Part shown: positions 25,303 to 35,420 of the stretch, piece by piece
Position numbering within the stretch: the first letter of the stretch is position 1
Layout of the letters: every line of letters starts with the position of its first letter
From: Pseudomonas viridiflava
GTDB taxonomy: Bacteria > Pseudomonadota > Gammaproteobacteria > Pseudomonadales > Pseudomonadaceae
Assembly (NCBI RefSeq): GCF_900580865.1
Contig: NZ_UTBZ01000001.1
Location: forward strand, 1-64,000
Length of the DNA: 64,000 nt
Direction of reading: 5' to 3'
Program-made: the position numbers and the translations under genes
Notes under the pieces: model-generated
Told to the model about the DNA's origin: nothing
What the model saw: the letters and a program-made list of their open reading frames with translations, nothing else
Databases searched by the model: none

Positions 25303-25398
25303 CCTTCGCGAGCAGGCTCGCTCCCACAGTAGATCTCCAGTGAACACAAAATGTGTGAACGCCAGGTTCCAATGTGGGAGCGAGCCTGCTCGCGAAGA
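25303..25398. repeat. Type A repeat, outward arrangement
   Basis: The arms are reversed relative to other copies: CCTTCGCGAGCAGGCTCGCT on the left and GAGCGAGCCTGCTCGCGAAG on the right. The centre ATCTCCAGTGAACACAAA...TGTGnAC also appears in the copy at 37146, showing that the loop, not just the arms, is conserved in this subtype. It lies just after the sdaB stop codon. Confidence 0.85.
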
Positions 25399-25419
25399 AT
25401 TCACCTCGGTGGAGCTGAC

Positions 25420-26796
25420 TCAGCACTCAACAGCGCTGACCGCCAGTCCACCGCGTGAGGTCTCTTTATATTTGTCATGCATGTCAGCGCCGGTATCTCG
25501 CATGGTGCGAATCACCCGATCCAGCGAAATAAAGTGCTGACCATCGCCACGCAACGCCATCTGCGCCGCGTTGATCGCCTTCACCGCCGCAATCGCATTG
25601 CGCTCGATGCACGGCACTTGCACCAGTCCACCGACCGGATCACAGGTCAGCCCAAGGTTATGCTCCAGGCCAATCTCCGCCGCGTTGCACAACTGCTCCG
25701 GCGTAGCGCCAAGAATTTCCGCCAGCCCCGCCGCCGCCATCGCGCAGGCCGAACCGACCTCGCCCTGACAGCCGACTTCGGCGCCAGAGATCGAAGCATT
25801 CTTCTTGCACAGAATCCCCACCGCCGCCGCACCCAGGAAGTAGTCGACCACGTTGGCGTCCGTCACCGCTTCGCTGAACTTCATAAAGTAGTGCAACACC
25901 GCCGGGATGATCCCCGCCGCGCCATTGGTCGGCGCCGTGACCATGCGCCCACCCGCCGCGTTTTCTTCATTAACAGCCAGCGCAAACAGGTTGACCCACT
26001 CCATCGCACTCAGCGTCGAGCCGATCACATTGGGCTTGCCCAATTCCTGAAGGCTGCGATGCAACTTCGCCGCGCGCCGACGCACATTCAAACCGCCGGG
26101 CAGGATGCCTTCGTGCTTGAGCCCCTGCTCGACGCAATCCTGCATCGCTCGCCACAGTTTCATCAGACCGGCGCGAATCTCTTCTTCACTGCGCCAGACC
26201 TTTTCGTTGGCCATCATCAATTCAGCGACGCGCAGGTTGTTCTGCTTGCACAGCTCCAGCAGCTCGACCGCGCTGGAAAAGTCGTAAGGCAATTCAGTTC
26301 GATCCAGATCGACCACGCCACTTGACGCCTGCGCTTCATCGACGACAAAGCCGCCCCCAACTGAATAGTAGGTATCGCGATGCAGCTCACCGTGATCACC
26401 CTCGGCAACAATCGTCATCGCATTGGGATGGAACCGCAGGTTCTCGTCGATCAGGCGCATGTCCCGTGCCCAGACAAACGGCACCGACAAACGACCATCC
26501 AATAGCAGGGTATGCGTTTCGCGCAGCGCCTGAATCCGCGGGCCGATCTGCGCCGGGTCGATTGCGTCCGGCCACTCGCCCATCAGGCCCATGATCACCG
26601 CGTTGTCGCTGCCGTGACCGATGCCGGTGGCCGAGAGCGAACCATACAGCTGCACTTCGATCCGCCGCACCTGTTCCAGTTGATGCTGGCCCCTTAACGA
26701 CTCGACAAACAACGCCGCCGCGCGCATGGGCCCGACGGTGTGGGAACTGGAAGGGCCGATGCCGATTTTGAACAGGTCGAAAACACTGATAGCCAT
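25420..26796 (-). CDS. sdaB: L-serine ammonia-lyase (iron-sulfur)
   Basis: A 458-residue single-chain serine dehydratase with a [4Fe-4S] cluster, converting L-serine to pyruvate and ammonia. The N-terminal domain has [17 protein letters not shown]; the catalytic domain has cysteines in [20 protein letters not shown] and [18 protein letters not shown]. It completes the route choline-betaine-glycine-serine-pyruvate. The start [10 protein letters not shown] follows AGGAG; an open extension of 23 codons is not family-like. It is divergent from cbcX across 437 bp that hold a candidate GbdR site. Confidence 0.93.
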   Translation of the reverse strand: MAISVFDLFKIGIGPSSSHTVGPMRAAALFVESLRGQHQLEQVRRIEVQLYGSLSATGIGHGSDNAVIMGLMGEWPDAIDPAQIGPRIQALRETHTLLLDGRLSVPFVWARDMRLIDENLRFHPNAMTIVAEGDHGELHRDTYYSVGGGFVVDEAQASSGVVDLDRTELPYDFSSAVELLELCKQNNLRVAELMMANEKVWRSEEEIRAGLMKLWRAMQDCVEQGLKHEGILPGGLNVRRRAAKLHRSLQELGKPNVIGSTLSAMEWVNLFALAVNEENAAGGRMVTAPTNGAAGIIPAVLHYFMKFSEAVTDANVVDYFLGAAAVGILCKKNASISGAEVGCQGEVGSACAMAAAGLAEILGATPEQLCNAAEIGLEHNLGLTCDPVGGLVQVPCIERNAIAAVKAINAAQMALRGDGQHFISLDRVIRTMRDTGADMHDKYKETSRGGLAVSAVEC

Positions 26797-27040
26797 TGCT
26801 GCAGAGCTCCTGAGGATACCGGTCCGGGACGCAAAAGCGCCCGCTGGCGGAGCTGCTACGCTCAAGCTGCGATCCGCCGGAATGCCCGCATCATCAGGCT
26901 TTTGTCGGGACGCACGGCGTCTGACACCGACGCACTCATGTCCACCAGCGCCGCGCCGTTTTTGCCCCGGTTTTTCGCCGTTTTTTTGCGGTTCAGAGAG
27001 TCATTCGGGGCTGAAAAAAGCTGTAAACGACGTCACTGAC

Positions 27041-27082
27041 ACTAGATACGACCATCCCTGTACTGGATACGACCCCCCCTGT
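27041..27082. promoter_or_regulatory. Tandem 21-bp direct repeat in the sdaB-cbcX promoter region
   Basis: Two adjacent 21-bp units, 27041-27061 and 27062-27082, are identical at 18 of 21 positions. Both begin ACTnGATACGACC and end CCCTGT. Head-to-tail 21-bp repeats match how AraC-family proteins bind. They lie about 150 bp before cbcX and 245 bp before sdaB. GbdR is the obvious candidate since cbcXWV is a known target; the assignment is inference. The remaining intergenic DNA (26797-27040, 27083-27233) shows no gene. Confidence 0.5.
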
Positions 27083-27233
27083 AGGCGTCAGATTTTCACT
27101 GGTACATGATCGTTATGACTCGATTGCAAGGCGCCGTGACAGAGCTGTCTCCAGAACGCCATCCAACCGCAACCTATAAGTGCGGTGGTCCACAGTCGGA
27201 ACACTGCCAAAAAAAACACCAAGGAGTCCATCC

Positions 27234-28178
27234 ATGAAAGGTTCCCCGTCGTTGTTGTTGGCCGCCATGCTGAGTCTGCCGTTACTGGCGCAAGCTGCAG
27301 AACCGGCGCAGTGCAGTACCGTTAACTTCTCCGATGTCGGCTGGACCGACATCACCGCGACCACCGCCACCACCTCCGTTGTCCTCAACGCCCTCGGCTA
27401 CAAGACCAAGACCACCATGATTTCCGTGCCGGTGACCTACAAGTCGCTGGCCGACGGCAAGAACATGGACGTGTTCCTCGGTAACTGGATGCCGACCATG
27501 GAAAACGACATCAAGGCCTACCGCGACGCCGGCACCGTGGAAACCGTGCGCACCAACCTCAAGGGCGCCAAATACACCCTCGCCGTGCCGCAAGCCCTGT
27601 ATGACAAAGGTCTGCATGACTTCGCCGACATCGCCAAATTCAAGAAAGAACTCGACGGCAAGATCTACGGGATCGAGCCTGGCAACGACGGCAACCGTCT
27701 GATCCAGAGCATGATCGACAAGGACGCCTTCGGCCTGAAAACCGCTGGTTTCAAAGTCGTCGAATCTTCCGAAGCGGGCATGCTCTCGCAGGTTGACCGC
27801 GCGCAGAAACGCGACACCGCCGTGGTCTTCCTCGGCTGGGCGCCGCACCCGATGAACAAGCGCTTCAAGATTCAATACCTGACCGGTGGCGATGATTTCT
27901 TCGGCCCCGATTTCGGTGCGGCGACCGTGGCGACCAACACCCGCAAGGGTTACGCCACGGAATGCAGCAACGTCGGTCAGTTGCTGAAGAACCTGGAGTT
28001 CACCGTCGACATGGAAAGCGAACTGATGGGCAACATCCTCGACGACAAGATGAAGCCTGACGCGGCCGCCAAGGCCTGGCTGAAAAAGAATCCACAAGTG
28101 CTCGATACCTGGCTCACTGGCGTGACCACCATTGACGGTAAACCTGGCCTGGAGGCCGTGAAAGCCAAGCTTCAGTAA
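27234..28178 (+). CDS. cbcX: Choline/betaine/carnitine ABC transporter, binding protein CbcX
   Basis: A 314-residue periplasmic protein with a signal peptide (about residues 1-21, ending LLAQA) and a ChoX-like domain: VNFSDVGWTDITATTATTSV, MDVFLGNWMPTM and GWAPHPMNKRF carry the Trp residues for cation-pi binding of choline. It is a paralogue of CaiX (similar length and the same blocks). AAGGAG precedes the ATG by 7 bp. The cbcXWV genes form one operon with a hairpin after cbcX. Confidence 0.93.
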   Translation: MKGSPSLLLAAMLSLPLLAQAAEPAQCSTVNFSDVGWTDITATTATTSVVLNALGYKTKTTMISVPVTYKSLADGKNMDVFLGNWMPTMENDIKAYRDAGTVETVRTNLKGAKYTLAVPQALYDKGLHDFADIAKFKKELDGKIYGIEPGNDGNRLIQSMIDKDAFGLKTAGFKVVESSEAGMLSQVDRAQKRDTAVVFLGWAPHPMNKRFKIQYLTGGDDFFGPDFGAATVATNTRKGYATECSNVGQLLKNLEFTVDMESELMGNILDDKMKPDAAAKAWLKKNPQVLDTWLTGVTTIDGKPGLEAVKAKLQ

Positions 28179-28187
28179 TCGCTTATG

Positions 28188-28209
28188 CCGGACGGCTGCG
28201 GCCGTCCGG
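28188..28209 (+). other. Intercistronic hairpin between cbcX and cbcW
   Basis: CCGGACGGC, loop TGCG, GCCGTCCGG: a perfect 9-bp stem just after the cbcX stop codon, followed by GCTGTTTATTT. It probably acts as a leaky terminator or a 3' stabiliser, which would give more binding protein than permease, as is common in ABC operons. Confidence 0.6.
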
Positions 28210-28244
28210 GCTGTTTATTTCCTTGCATGCGGACGTTCACTACC

Positions 28245-29090
28245 ATGCTGATTGATCAGAAAATACCTTTAGGCCAGTACATCGCGGGCTTCGTTGAATG
28301 GTTGACGCAACACGGCGCCAACACCTTCGACGCAATCGCCGTGACCCTGGAAACGATGATCCACGGCGTGACGTTCGCGCTGACCTGGTTCAACCCACTG
28401 GTCTTGATTGGCCTGATTGCAATCATCGCCCATCTGATTCAACGCAAGTGGGGCCTGACCGCGTTTGTGGTCGCCTCCTTCCTGCTGATCCTCAATCTGG
28501 GGTACTGGCAGGAAACCATGGAAACCCTCGCCCAGGTCATGTTCGCGACCCTGGTCTGCGTGGTCATCGGCGTACCGCTGGGCATCGTCGCCGCGCACAA
28601 ACCGATGTTCTACACTGTCATGCGTCCGGTACTCGATCTGATGCAGACCGTACCGACCTTCGTTTACCTCATTCCTACCCTGACCCTCTTCGGGCTGGGT
28701 GTGGTCCCGGGCCTGATCTCCACGGTGGTGTTCGCCATCGCTGCGCCGATCCGCCTGACCTACCTGGGCATCCGCGATGTCCCGCAAGAACTGATGGACG
28801 CCGGCAAAGCCTTCGGCTGCTCGCGTCGCCAATTGCTCTCACGGATCGAACTGCCTCACGCCATGCCGAGCATCGCAGCCGGCATCACCCAGTGCATCAT
28901 GCTGTCGTTGTCGATGGTGGTGATCGCGGCACTGGTGGGCGCCGACGGACTCGGCAAACCGGTGGTCAACGCACTGAACACTGCTGATATCGCCTTGGGC
29001 TTCGAAGCGGGCCTGGCGATCGTACTGCTGGCGATCATGCTCGACCGTATCTGCAAACAACCCGACGCCAAAGTAGGGGGTGACGCATGA
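28245..29090 (+). CDS. cbcW: Choline/betaine/carnitine ABC transporter, permease CbcW
   Basis: A 281-residue inner-membrane permease of the ProW/OpuAB type, with about seven hydrophobic segments. The cytoplasmic EAA-type loop is PQELMDAGKAFGCSRRQLLS and the pore region LPHAMPSIAAGITQC. It forms the membrane channel used by both CbcX and CaiX. The start MLIDQKIPLG is the first one consistent with the family. Its stop overlaps the cbcV start (ATGA), so the two are translationally coupled. Confidence 0.92.
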   Translation: MLIDQKIPLGQYIAGFVEWLTQHGANTFDAIAVTLETMIHGVTFALTWFNPLVLIGLIAIIAHLIQRKWGLTAFVVASFLLILNLGYWQETMETLAQVMFATLVCVVIGVPLGIVAAHKPMFYTVMRPVLDLMQTVPTFVYLIPTLTLFGLGVVPGLISTVVFAIAAPIRLTYLGIRDVPQELMDAGKAFGCSRRQLLSRIELPHAMPSIAAGITQCIMLSLSMVVIAALVGADGLGKPVVNALNTADIALGFEAGLAIVLLAIMLDRICKQPDAKVGGDA

Positions 29091-30265
29091 GCATAATTCG
29101 CTTCGAAGACGTTGACGTAATCTTCTCCAAGGATCCACGCGAGGCGCTCAAGCTGCTGGATCAGGGCATGACCCGCAACGAGATCCTGAAAAAGACCGGA
29201 CAGATTGTCGGTGTGGAAAAAGCCACGCTGGACATCAACAAAGGCGAGATCTGCGTGCTGATGGGCTTGTCCGGTTCCGGCAAGTCGAGCCTGCTGCGCT
29301 GCATCAACGGCCTCAACACCGTGAGCCGCGGCAAGCTGTTCGTCGAGCATGAAAACCGTCAGATCGACATCGCCTCCTGCACCCCGGCCGAGCTGAAAAT
29401 GATGCGCACCAAGCGCATCGCCATGGTCTTTCAGAAGTTCGCCCTGATGCCATGGCTGACGGTGCGCGAGAACATCAGTTTCGGTCTGGAAATGCAGGGT
29501 CGCCCGGAGAAGGAACGCAAGAAGCTCGTCGATGAAAAACTCGAACTGGTCGGCCTGACCCAATGGCGCAACAAGAAGCCGGACGAACTCTCCGGCGGCA
29601 TGCAGCAACGTGTCGGTCTGGCGCGGGCGCTGGCGATGGACGCCGATATTCTGCTGATGGACGAACCGTTCTCGGCGCTCGACCCGCTGATCCGTCAGGG
29701 TCTGCAGGATGAACTGCTGGAACTGCAACGCAAGCTGAGCAAGACCATCGTGTTCGTGAGTCACGACCTCGACGAGGCGCTCAAATTGGGTAGCCGCATC
29801 GCGATCATGAAAGACGGCCGGATCATCCAGTACAGCGTGCCGGAAGAGATCGTGCTGAACCCGGCGGACGATTATGTGCGCACTTTCGTCGCCCACACCA
29901 ACCCGCTCAACGTGCTCTGTGGTCGCAGCCTGATGCGCACGCTGGACAAGTGCAAACGCATCAACGGTTCGGTGTGTCTCGATCCGGGCGGCGATTCGTG
30001 GCTGGACCTGGCCGAAGGCAACACCATCAAAGGCGCGCGGCAGAACGGCTCGGTGCTGAACCTGCAGAACTGGGCACCGGGGCAAGCGGTCGAGGGCCTG
30101 GAGCGCAAGCCGACGCTGGTGGACTCGAACATCGGCATGCGCGATGCGTTGCAGATTCGTTATCAGACCGGCAACAAGCTGGTGCTGCACGATGACAATC
30201 ATGTGGTGGGAATCTTGGGTGACAGCGAGTTGTATCACGCGCTGTTGGGCAAGAACCTCGGGTAA
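29087..30265 (+). CDS. cbcV: Choline/betaine/carnitine ABC transporter, ATPase CbcV
   Basis: A 392-residue ATPase of the ProV type. It shows Walker A GLSGSGKSS, the signature LSGGMQQRVGLARAL, Walker B ILLMDEPFSALDP and the H-loop FVSHDLDEAL. The last 110 residues form a CBS-type regulatory region (from about LMRTLDKCKRINGSV), which in related transporters senses ionic strength. A strong terminator follows 15 bp after the stop codon. Confidence 0.93.
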   Translation: MSIIRFEDVDVIFSKDPREALKLLDQGMTRNEILKKTGQIVGVEKATLDINKGEICVLMGLSGSGKSSLLRCINGLNTVSRGKLFVEHENRQIDIASCTPAELKMMRTKRIAMVFQKFALMPWLTVRENISFGLEMQGRPEKERKKLVDEKLELVGLTQWRNKKPDELSGGMQQRVGLARALAMDADILLMDEPFSALDPLIRQGLQDELLELQRKLSKTIVFVSHDLDEALKLGSRIAIMKDGRIIQYSVPEEIVLNPADDYVRTFVAHTNPLNVLCGRSLMRTLDKCKRINGSVCLDPGGDSWLDLAEGNTIKGARQNGSVLNLQNWAPGQAVEGLERKPTLVDSNIGMRDALQIRYQTGNKLVLHDDNHVVGILGDSELYHALLGKNLG

Positions 30266-30280
30266 TGCGCCAGGTGGGAT

Positions 30281-30317
30281 AAAAAAAGGGATCGCAGTGA
30301 GCGATCCCTTTTTTATT
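30281..30317 (+). terminator. Rho-independent terminator of cbcXWV
   Basis: AAAAAAGGGATCGC, loop AGTGA, GCGATCCCTTTTTT: a perfect 14-bp stem ending in a T-run. Since the left side is an A-run it could also stop leftward transcripts from betT. Confidence 0.92.
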
Positions 30318-30330
30318 GGGTCAGGAAAAA

Positions 30331-30655
30331 AGCCCCTCACCCTAGCCCTCTCCCAGAGGGAGAGGGGACTGACCGAGTTGTATTTTCGAACTACGCCGAC
30401 CTGAATGACCGAGTGGAACTCAGATTTGGAGAAGCTCGCAACCTGCTGCAGCCAATCCATAATCGACTCGATCTTTCAAGTCGGCGTATAGCGCAAGACA
30501 CCTCGGTCAGCTCCCTCTCCCTTAGGGAGAGGGTTGGGGTGAGGGGCTTTTGACTGGCATTGAAATATCGAGTCGAACTCAGGTATTGAAAAGCCCCCGA
30601 TCTGCTCCCTTTCCCCCTCTCCCTTAGGGAGAGGGCTGGGGTGAGGGGGCTTTTG
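30331..30655. repeat. Type C repeat block
   Basis: Three type C arms in about 320 bp: AGCCCCTCACCCTAGCCCTC at the left, TTAGGGAGAGGGTTGGGGTG in the middle and TTAGGGAGAGGGCTGGGGTG at the right. The middle and right arms are direct copies. It fills the gap between the converging cbcV and betT genes. Confidence 0.85.
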
Positions 30656-30658
30656 ACT

Positions 30659-32656
30659 TTAGCTGTACACCCGGCCAAGGAGCTGCCGATGGCTTTCAAA
30701 CTGATCGAGCACATCCCGTGTGATCTGATCCTGCGTGAAGCCCATCAGGTCGTAATCCTGGCTGCCGTTGTGCAGATACACCTCAGCGCGGTAGTAACGC
30801 TGACGCGCTTCATCAGACTGCGCCGATTCGGTCGGTGTCGCCAGATAGCCGTCCAGGCTCACTTCGTAAACGAAAGGGTTGCCCTCTTCCATCTCGACGC
30901 GCACACCCATGCAGCGCTTGGATTTACCCAACAACGTCTGCACTTCCAGACCCTGCGCACGCATCTGCGCGGTGGCATCTTCCAGCGCCGGGCTGACCTG
31001 CTTGTCCATGAAACGCTGCACCACCGATTGGCTCGGTTGCAGGTCCAGTTGCGTCAGACGCTCGCTGAAACCACGACGACCGCGCTCCGCCAGTTGCGCC
31101 TGCTCCTGTTCGATCTGCACGTCCTGGCGCATCGCCTTGTGCAGGCCGAACATGAAGAACACCAGCACCACCGAGAACGGCAGACCGGCCAGCACGACCA
31201 TGGTTTGCATGGCTTCGAAGTTACCGGCGAACAACAGACCGATGGTCACCAGGGTGATCACCACCGACCAGAAGATCCGCAGCCAGTGCGGCGCATCTTC
31301 ATCGACGTTGCCGCCCTTGCAGGACAGGTTCGCCATCATTACCGCGCCAGAGTCGGCCGGGGTCAGGAACAGCACGAAACCGACAAAGATCGACACACCG
31401 ATGACGACTTTCGACGCAGGGTAGTGTTCGAGCAATTGATAGATCGCCATCGACGGCTGTTCCAGTGCCGTCTTGCCAAGCTCAACCGCCCCCTGGTTCA
31501 TCACCAGGTCCAGTGCCGAGTTACCGAAGATCGACAGCCAGGCCAAAGTAAAGCCCAGCGGAATCAGCAGCACGCCAGCCACCAGTTCACGCACGGTACG
31601 ACCACGGGAAATACGCGCAATGAACATGCCGACGAATGGCGCCCAGGAAATCCACCACGCCCAGTAGAACAGGGTCCACAGGCCCATCCAGCGCTCGGAC
31701 TTGGCGTTGTCGCCTTCGTACACATAAAGGTCGAAGGTTTTCAGCACGATGCCATTGAGGTAATCGCCGATGTTCTGCACGAAGCCGTTGAGCAGGTGCA
31801 GGGTCGGGCCAAACAGCAGGACGAAAATCAGCAGACCGCTGAACAGCACGATGTTCAGGTTGGACAGACGACGGATGCCGTTTTCCACGCCGGACACGGC
31901 AGCGATGGTCGCCACGGTGCTCATCACGATGATCACGATCAACAGGTTAGTGTTGCTGTGTTCCATGCCGAACAGGTTTTCCAGCCCCGACGACACTTGC
32001 AGCGAACCAATCCCCAGGTTCGTCACCAGACCCAGCAGGGTCACGAACATGCCGAAGCCGTCCACCGCGTGACCGGCCGCGCCTTTGACCCAACGCTCGC
32101 CCACCAGCGGATACAGCGCCGAACGCAATGCCAGCGGCTGGTTATGACGGTAAGCGAAATACGCCACGGCCAGACCGACCAGCGCATAGATCGCCCAGCC
32201 GTGCAGGCCCCAATGCAAGAAAGTCAGCTGTACAGCCTGACGCGCGGCCATGTTGCTGGCCGAGGCGCCTTCCGGCGGATTGAAGTAGTGATCCAGTGGC
32301 TCGGATGCGCCGAAGTACAGCAGCGAAATACCGATACCCGACGAGAACAGCATCCCCGCCCAGGCGCCGTAACTGAAATCCGGGGTGTCGTCCTTGCTGC
32401 CCAGTTTGAGTTTGCCGTACGAGGAAAACGCCAGACCGACGACGAATACCAGGTAGGCGGCGATCACCACCATGTAGTACCAGCCAAAGCTGCGCGACAA
32501 CCAGGCTTGAGCGATACCCAACAGTCTGCCGGCCTCTTGCGGGGCGATAATCAGAATGGCGGTCAACAACAGAATCAGCGCGGTAGAGGTGTAAAACACC
32601 CAACCGTTGACCGTCACCTTCTCGGGCGGGGTCTTTATAAGCGAGGCAGAACTCAT
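30659..32656 (-). CDS. betT: BCCT-family choline transporter BetT
   Basis: A 665-residue secondary transporter. The membrane core has the BCCT signature region W-T-L-F-Y-W-A-W-W-I-S-W-A-P-F-V-G-M-F, where the Trp cluster binds the trimethylammonium group. A hydrophilic C-terminal domain of about 150 residues follows, as in osmoregulated BetT proteins. The start MSSASLIKT has GGAG 10 bp upstream. It is divergent from betIBA over an intergenic region with a BetI-type operator, consistent with choline uptake for oxidation by BetA. Its place matches betT1 of P. aeruginosa. Confidence 0.92.
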   Translation of the reverse strand: MSSASLIKTPPEKVTVNGWVFYTSTALILLLTAILIIAPQEAGRLLGIAQAWLSRSFGWYYMVVIAAYLVFVVGLAFSSYGKLKLGSKDDTPDFSYGAWAGMLFSSGIGISLLYFGASEPLDHYFNPPEGASASNMAARQAVQLTFLHWGLHGWAIYALVGLAVAYFAYRHNQPLALRSALYPLVGERWVKGAAGHAVDGFGMFVTLLGLVTNLGIGSLQVSSGLENLFGMEHSNTNLLIVIIVMSTVATIAAVSGVENGIRRLSNLNIVLFSGLLIFVLLFGPTLHLLNGFVQNIGDYLNGIVLKTFDLYVYEGDNAKSERWMGLWTLFYWAWWISWAPFVGMFIARISRGRTVRELVAGVLLIPLGFTLAWLSIFGNSALDLVMNQGAVELGKTALEQPSMAIYQLLEHYPASKVVIGVSIFVGFVLFLTPADSGAVMMANLSCKGGNVDEDAPHWLRIFWSVVITLVTIGLLFAGNFEAMQTMVVLAGLPFSVVLVFFMFGLHKAMRQDVQIEQEQAQLAERGRRGFSERLTQLDLQPSQSVVQRFMDKQVSPALEDATAQMRAQGLEVQTLLGKSKRCMGVRVEMEEGNPFVYEVSLDGYLATPTESAQSDEARQRYYRAEVYLHNGSQDYDLMGFTQDQITRDVLDQFESHRQLLGRVYS

Positions 32657-32995
32657 GGCACAAATGCTCCAGGCAGTGCGAGAGAAGAACACAAGGCAAC
32701 ACGGAACCCGACCAATCGGTTAGTTGGCAGCCGACCGGCGGGTGATATAAAGACACCCCGAAAAAAGCCCGAACCTGCCGAAATGGCGCTGCGAATCGCT
32801 TTCGTGGCCGAAGGTGGACGGACGTTCATCCGAAACCTGGCCCTGAGCGTCTTGCCCTTTCAACACGTCCATCGAATCGCGAACCGCGCCATGCCCCACG
32901 CAGGTTTCGAGCTGTTTCGGATGTCGGTTTTATCGCCACTTACACGTAGGAAAAATCTGTAGGCAGCGACGATTTGTCGCAGATCTTATTCTTTG

Positions 32996-33015
32996 TTGAT
33001 TGAACGTTCAATCAA
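32996..33015. promoter_or_regulatory. BetI operator palindrome
   Basis: TTGATTGAAC joined to its exact complement GTTCAATCAA: a perfect 20-bp palindrome 70 bp before betI. TetR-type repressors bind such sites and the sequence resembles known bet operators with the TTGAACGTTCAA core. A second dyad, GCGAC-ATTT-like spacer-GTCGC, lies at 32966-32980 and may serve GbdR or RNA polymerase contacts. The rest of the 430-bp betT-betI gap holds no gene. Confidence 0.8.
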
Positions 33016-33085
33016 AACAAAATAGACTGGCCGTCAATCCGATAGGCGTGATTCGCCGCTCGGAAGGCCTAAGGAGATGTGCAAG

Positions 33086-33679
33086 ATGCCCAAGGTCGGT
33101 ATGCAACCCATCCGCCGCCAACAACTGATCGAAGCCACTTTGCAGGCGGTCGATCAGGTCGGAATGGGGGACGCCAGCATTGCGCTGATCGCCCGTTTGG
33201 CCGGTGTCTCGAATGGCATCATCAGTCATTACTTTCAGGACAAGAACGGCCTGATTGCCGCCACGATGCGGTATCTGATGAACGTCCTCAGCGAGAACGT
33301 CACCCTGCGCCGCCAAGCGCTGGCAGATGACAGCCCACGGGCGCATCTGCAGGTGATCATCGAAGGCAACTTCGACGCCAGCCAGGTCAATGGCCCGGCA
33401 ATGAAAACCTGGCTGGCCTTCTGGGCCACCAGCATGCACCAGCCGTCTTTGCACAGGTTGCAGCGGATCAACGATCACCGTCTGTATTCAAACCTGTGCT
33501 GCGAGTTCCGCCGTGTGTTGCCGCTCGAAGATGCGCGCAGCGCAGCGCGTGGCCTGGCAGCGTTGATTGACGGCTTGTGGTTGCGCGGCGCTTTGTCGGG
33601 AGACGCTTTCGACACAGCGCAGGCGCAACAGATCGCTTACGAATACATGGATTTCCAATTGGCCAAGAAGGTGAGCTAG
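33086..33679 (+). CDS. betI: Choline-responsive repressor BetI
   Basis: A 197-residue TetR-family repressor with an N-terminal HTH ([20 protein letters not shown], residues about 28-47) and a C-terminal choline-binding helical domain with conserved W residues ([15 protein letters not shown]). It represses betIBA and betT until choline is present. The start MPKVGMQ is preceded by AAGGAG at 9 bp; an ATG three codons earlier sits too near the ribosome site. Length equals other Pseudomonas BetI proteins. Confidence 0.94.
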   Translation: MPKVGMQPIRRQQLIEATLQAVDQVGMGDASIALIARLAGVSNGIISHYFQDKNGLIAATMRYLMNVLSENVTLRRQALADDSPRAHLQVIIEGNFDASQVNGPAMKTWLAFWATSMHQPSLHRLQRINDHRLYSNLCCEFRRVLPLEDARSAARGLAALIDGLWLRGALSGDAFDTAQAQQIAYEYMDFQLAKKVS

Positions 33680-33767
33680 AGCACACAGAAAACGCTCGGC
33701 CCCTGAACGCCACCGCAGCCTCACCGCGGTGGTCAACGCCAACCACCAATGCACTTGCGAGGACACT

Positions 33768-35240
33768 ATGGCCCGTTTCGAACTGCAAAAACTTTACATC
33801 GATGGCGCGTACTCCGACGCCGGCAGCGATGCCACCTTCGAAGCCATCAACCCGGCTAACGGTGAAGTCCTCGCACTGGTGCAACGTGCGACCAAGGAAG
33901 ACGTCGAGCGCGCTGTGGTCAGCGCTGAAAAGGGCCAGAAAATCTGGGCCGCGATGACCGCCATGGAGCGTTCGCGCATCCTGCGTCGCGCCGTCGACAT
34001 CCTGCGTGAGCGCAACGATGAACTGGCCGCGCTGGAAACCCTGGACACCGGTAAATCCTTCTCCGAAACCAAGTACGTCGACATCGTTACCGGCGCTGAC
34101 GTGCTGGAATACTACGCTGGTCTGGTACCGGCCATCGAAGGCGAGCAGATCCCGCTGCGTGACACTTCTTTCGTCTACACCCGTCGCGAGCCGCTGGGCG
34201 TTGTCGCCGGTATCGGCGCGTGGAACTACCCGATCCAGATCGCCCTGTGGAAATCCGCGCCAGCCCTGGCCGCTGGTAACGCGATGATCTTCAAGCCAAG
34301 CGAAGTCACCTCGCTGACCACCCTGAAACTGGCCGAGATCTACACCGAAGCCGGCGTTCCTAACGGTGTATTCAACGTGCTGACCGGCAGCGGCCGTGAA
34401 GTCGGCACCTGGCTGACCGAACACCCGCGCATCGAAAAAATCTCCTTCACCGGCGGCACCGACACCGGCAAGAAAGTAATGGCCAGCGCTTCGGCTTCGT
34501 CGCTGAAAGACGTGACCATGGAACTGGGCGGCAAGTCCCCGCTGATCATCTGTGACGACGCCGATCTCGATCGCGCTGCCGACACCGCGATGATGGCCAA
34601 CTTCTACAGCTCCGGTCAGGTCTGCACCAACGGCACTCGCGTGTTCGTACCGGCGCACCTGAAAGCCGCTTTCGAAGCCAAGATCGTTGAGCGCGTTAAG
34701 CGCATCCGCGTTGGCAACCCGGAAGACGAAAACACCAACTTCGGCCCGCTGGTCAGCTTCGCGCACATGGAAAGCGTGTTGGGCTACATCGCCAAAGGTA
34801 AAGAACAAGGCGCACGCGTACTGTGCGGCGGCGACCGTCTGACCGACGGCGAATTCGCCAAAGGCGCATTCGTTGCTCCAACCGTGTTCACCGATTGCAC
34901 CGACGACATGACCATCGTTCGTGAAGAAATCTTTGGCCCAGTGATGGCGATCCTGTCGTACGAAACCGAAGAAGAAGTGATCCGCCGCGCCAACGACACC
35001 GACTTCGGCCTGGCCGCCGGTATCGTCACCAAAGACCTGAACCGCGCCCACCGCGTGATTCATCAACTCGAAGCCGGTATCTGCTGGATCAACGCCTGGG
35101 GCGAGTCCGACGCGAAGATGCCGGTCGGCGGTTACAAGCAGTCGGGTGTTGGCCGTGAAAACGGCATCAGCTCGCTGAACAACTTCACCCGCATCAAATC
35201 GGTACAGGTCGAGCTGGGCGATTACGTCTCGGTGTTCTAA
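33768..35240 (+). CDS. betB: Betaine aldehyde dehydrogenase
   Basis: A 490-residue NAD(P)-dependent aldehyde dehydrogenase producing glycine betaine from betaine aldehyde. The catalytic Cys is in [13 protein letters not shown], the general base Glu in MELGGKSP, and the cofactor motif [10 protein letters not shown] is before it. The start [11 protein letters not shown] follows GAGGACACT. It lies 88 bp after betI and 180 bp before betA, in the usual betIBA order. Confidence 0.96.
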   Translation: MARFELQKLYIDGAYSDAGSDATFEAINPANGEVLALVQRATKEDVERAVVSAEKGQKIWAAMTAMERSRILRRAVDILRERNDELAALETLDTGKSFSETKYVDIVTGADVLEYYAGLVPAIEGEQIPLRDTSFVYTRREPLGVVAGIGAWNYPIQIALWKSAPALAAGNAMIFKPSEVTSLTTLKLAEIYTEAGVPNGVFNVLTGSGREVGTWLTEHPRIEKISFTGGTDTGKKVMASASASSLKDVTMELGGKSPLIICDDADLDRAADTAMMANFYSSGQVCTNGTRVFVPAHLKAAFEAKIVERVKRIRVGNPEDENTNFGPLVSFAHMESVLGYIAKGKEQGARVLCGGDRLTDGEFAKGAFVAPTVFTDCTDDMTIVREEIFGPVMAILSYETEEEVIRRANDTDFGLAAGIVTKDLNRAHRVIHQLEAGICWINAWGESDAKMPVGGYKQSGVGRENGISSLNNFTRIKSVQVELGDYVSVF

Positions 35241-35257
35241 GAACCGAGATTTGCATT

Positions 35258-35363
35258 GCCCGCGAAGGCCTCTTCGCGGGCAAGCCCGCTCCCACAGGTT
35301 TGGAGTCGTCCATCCAATTTGTGGCAGCCCCCAATCCCTGTGGGAGCTGGCTTGCCAGCGATT
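35258..35363. repeat. Variant type A repeat pair
   Basis: GCCCGCGAAGGCCTCTTCGC and GGGCAAGCCCGCTCCCACAG form one local dyad, and CCCTGTGGGAGCTGGCTTGC a second. This is the GGCTTGCC subtype, distinct from the CGAGCCTGCTCG arms used elsewhere in the window. It lies between betB and betA. Confidence 0.7.
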
Positions 35364-35420
35364 CGAGTGCACAGCACTCGCCAAGGTCCGACCTGACCAC
35401 TATCAAAGAGGGTGCATTCA

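Noticed and set aside
30641..32962. A 773-codon open frame on the plus strand opposite betT
   Set aside because: Antisense shadow of the membrane transporter gene; composition (Gln, His, Arg) is not that of a real protein.
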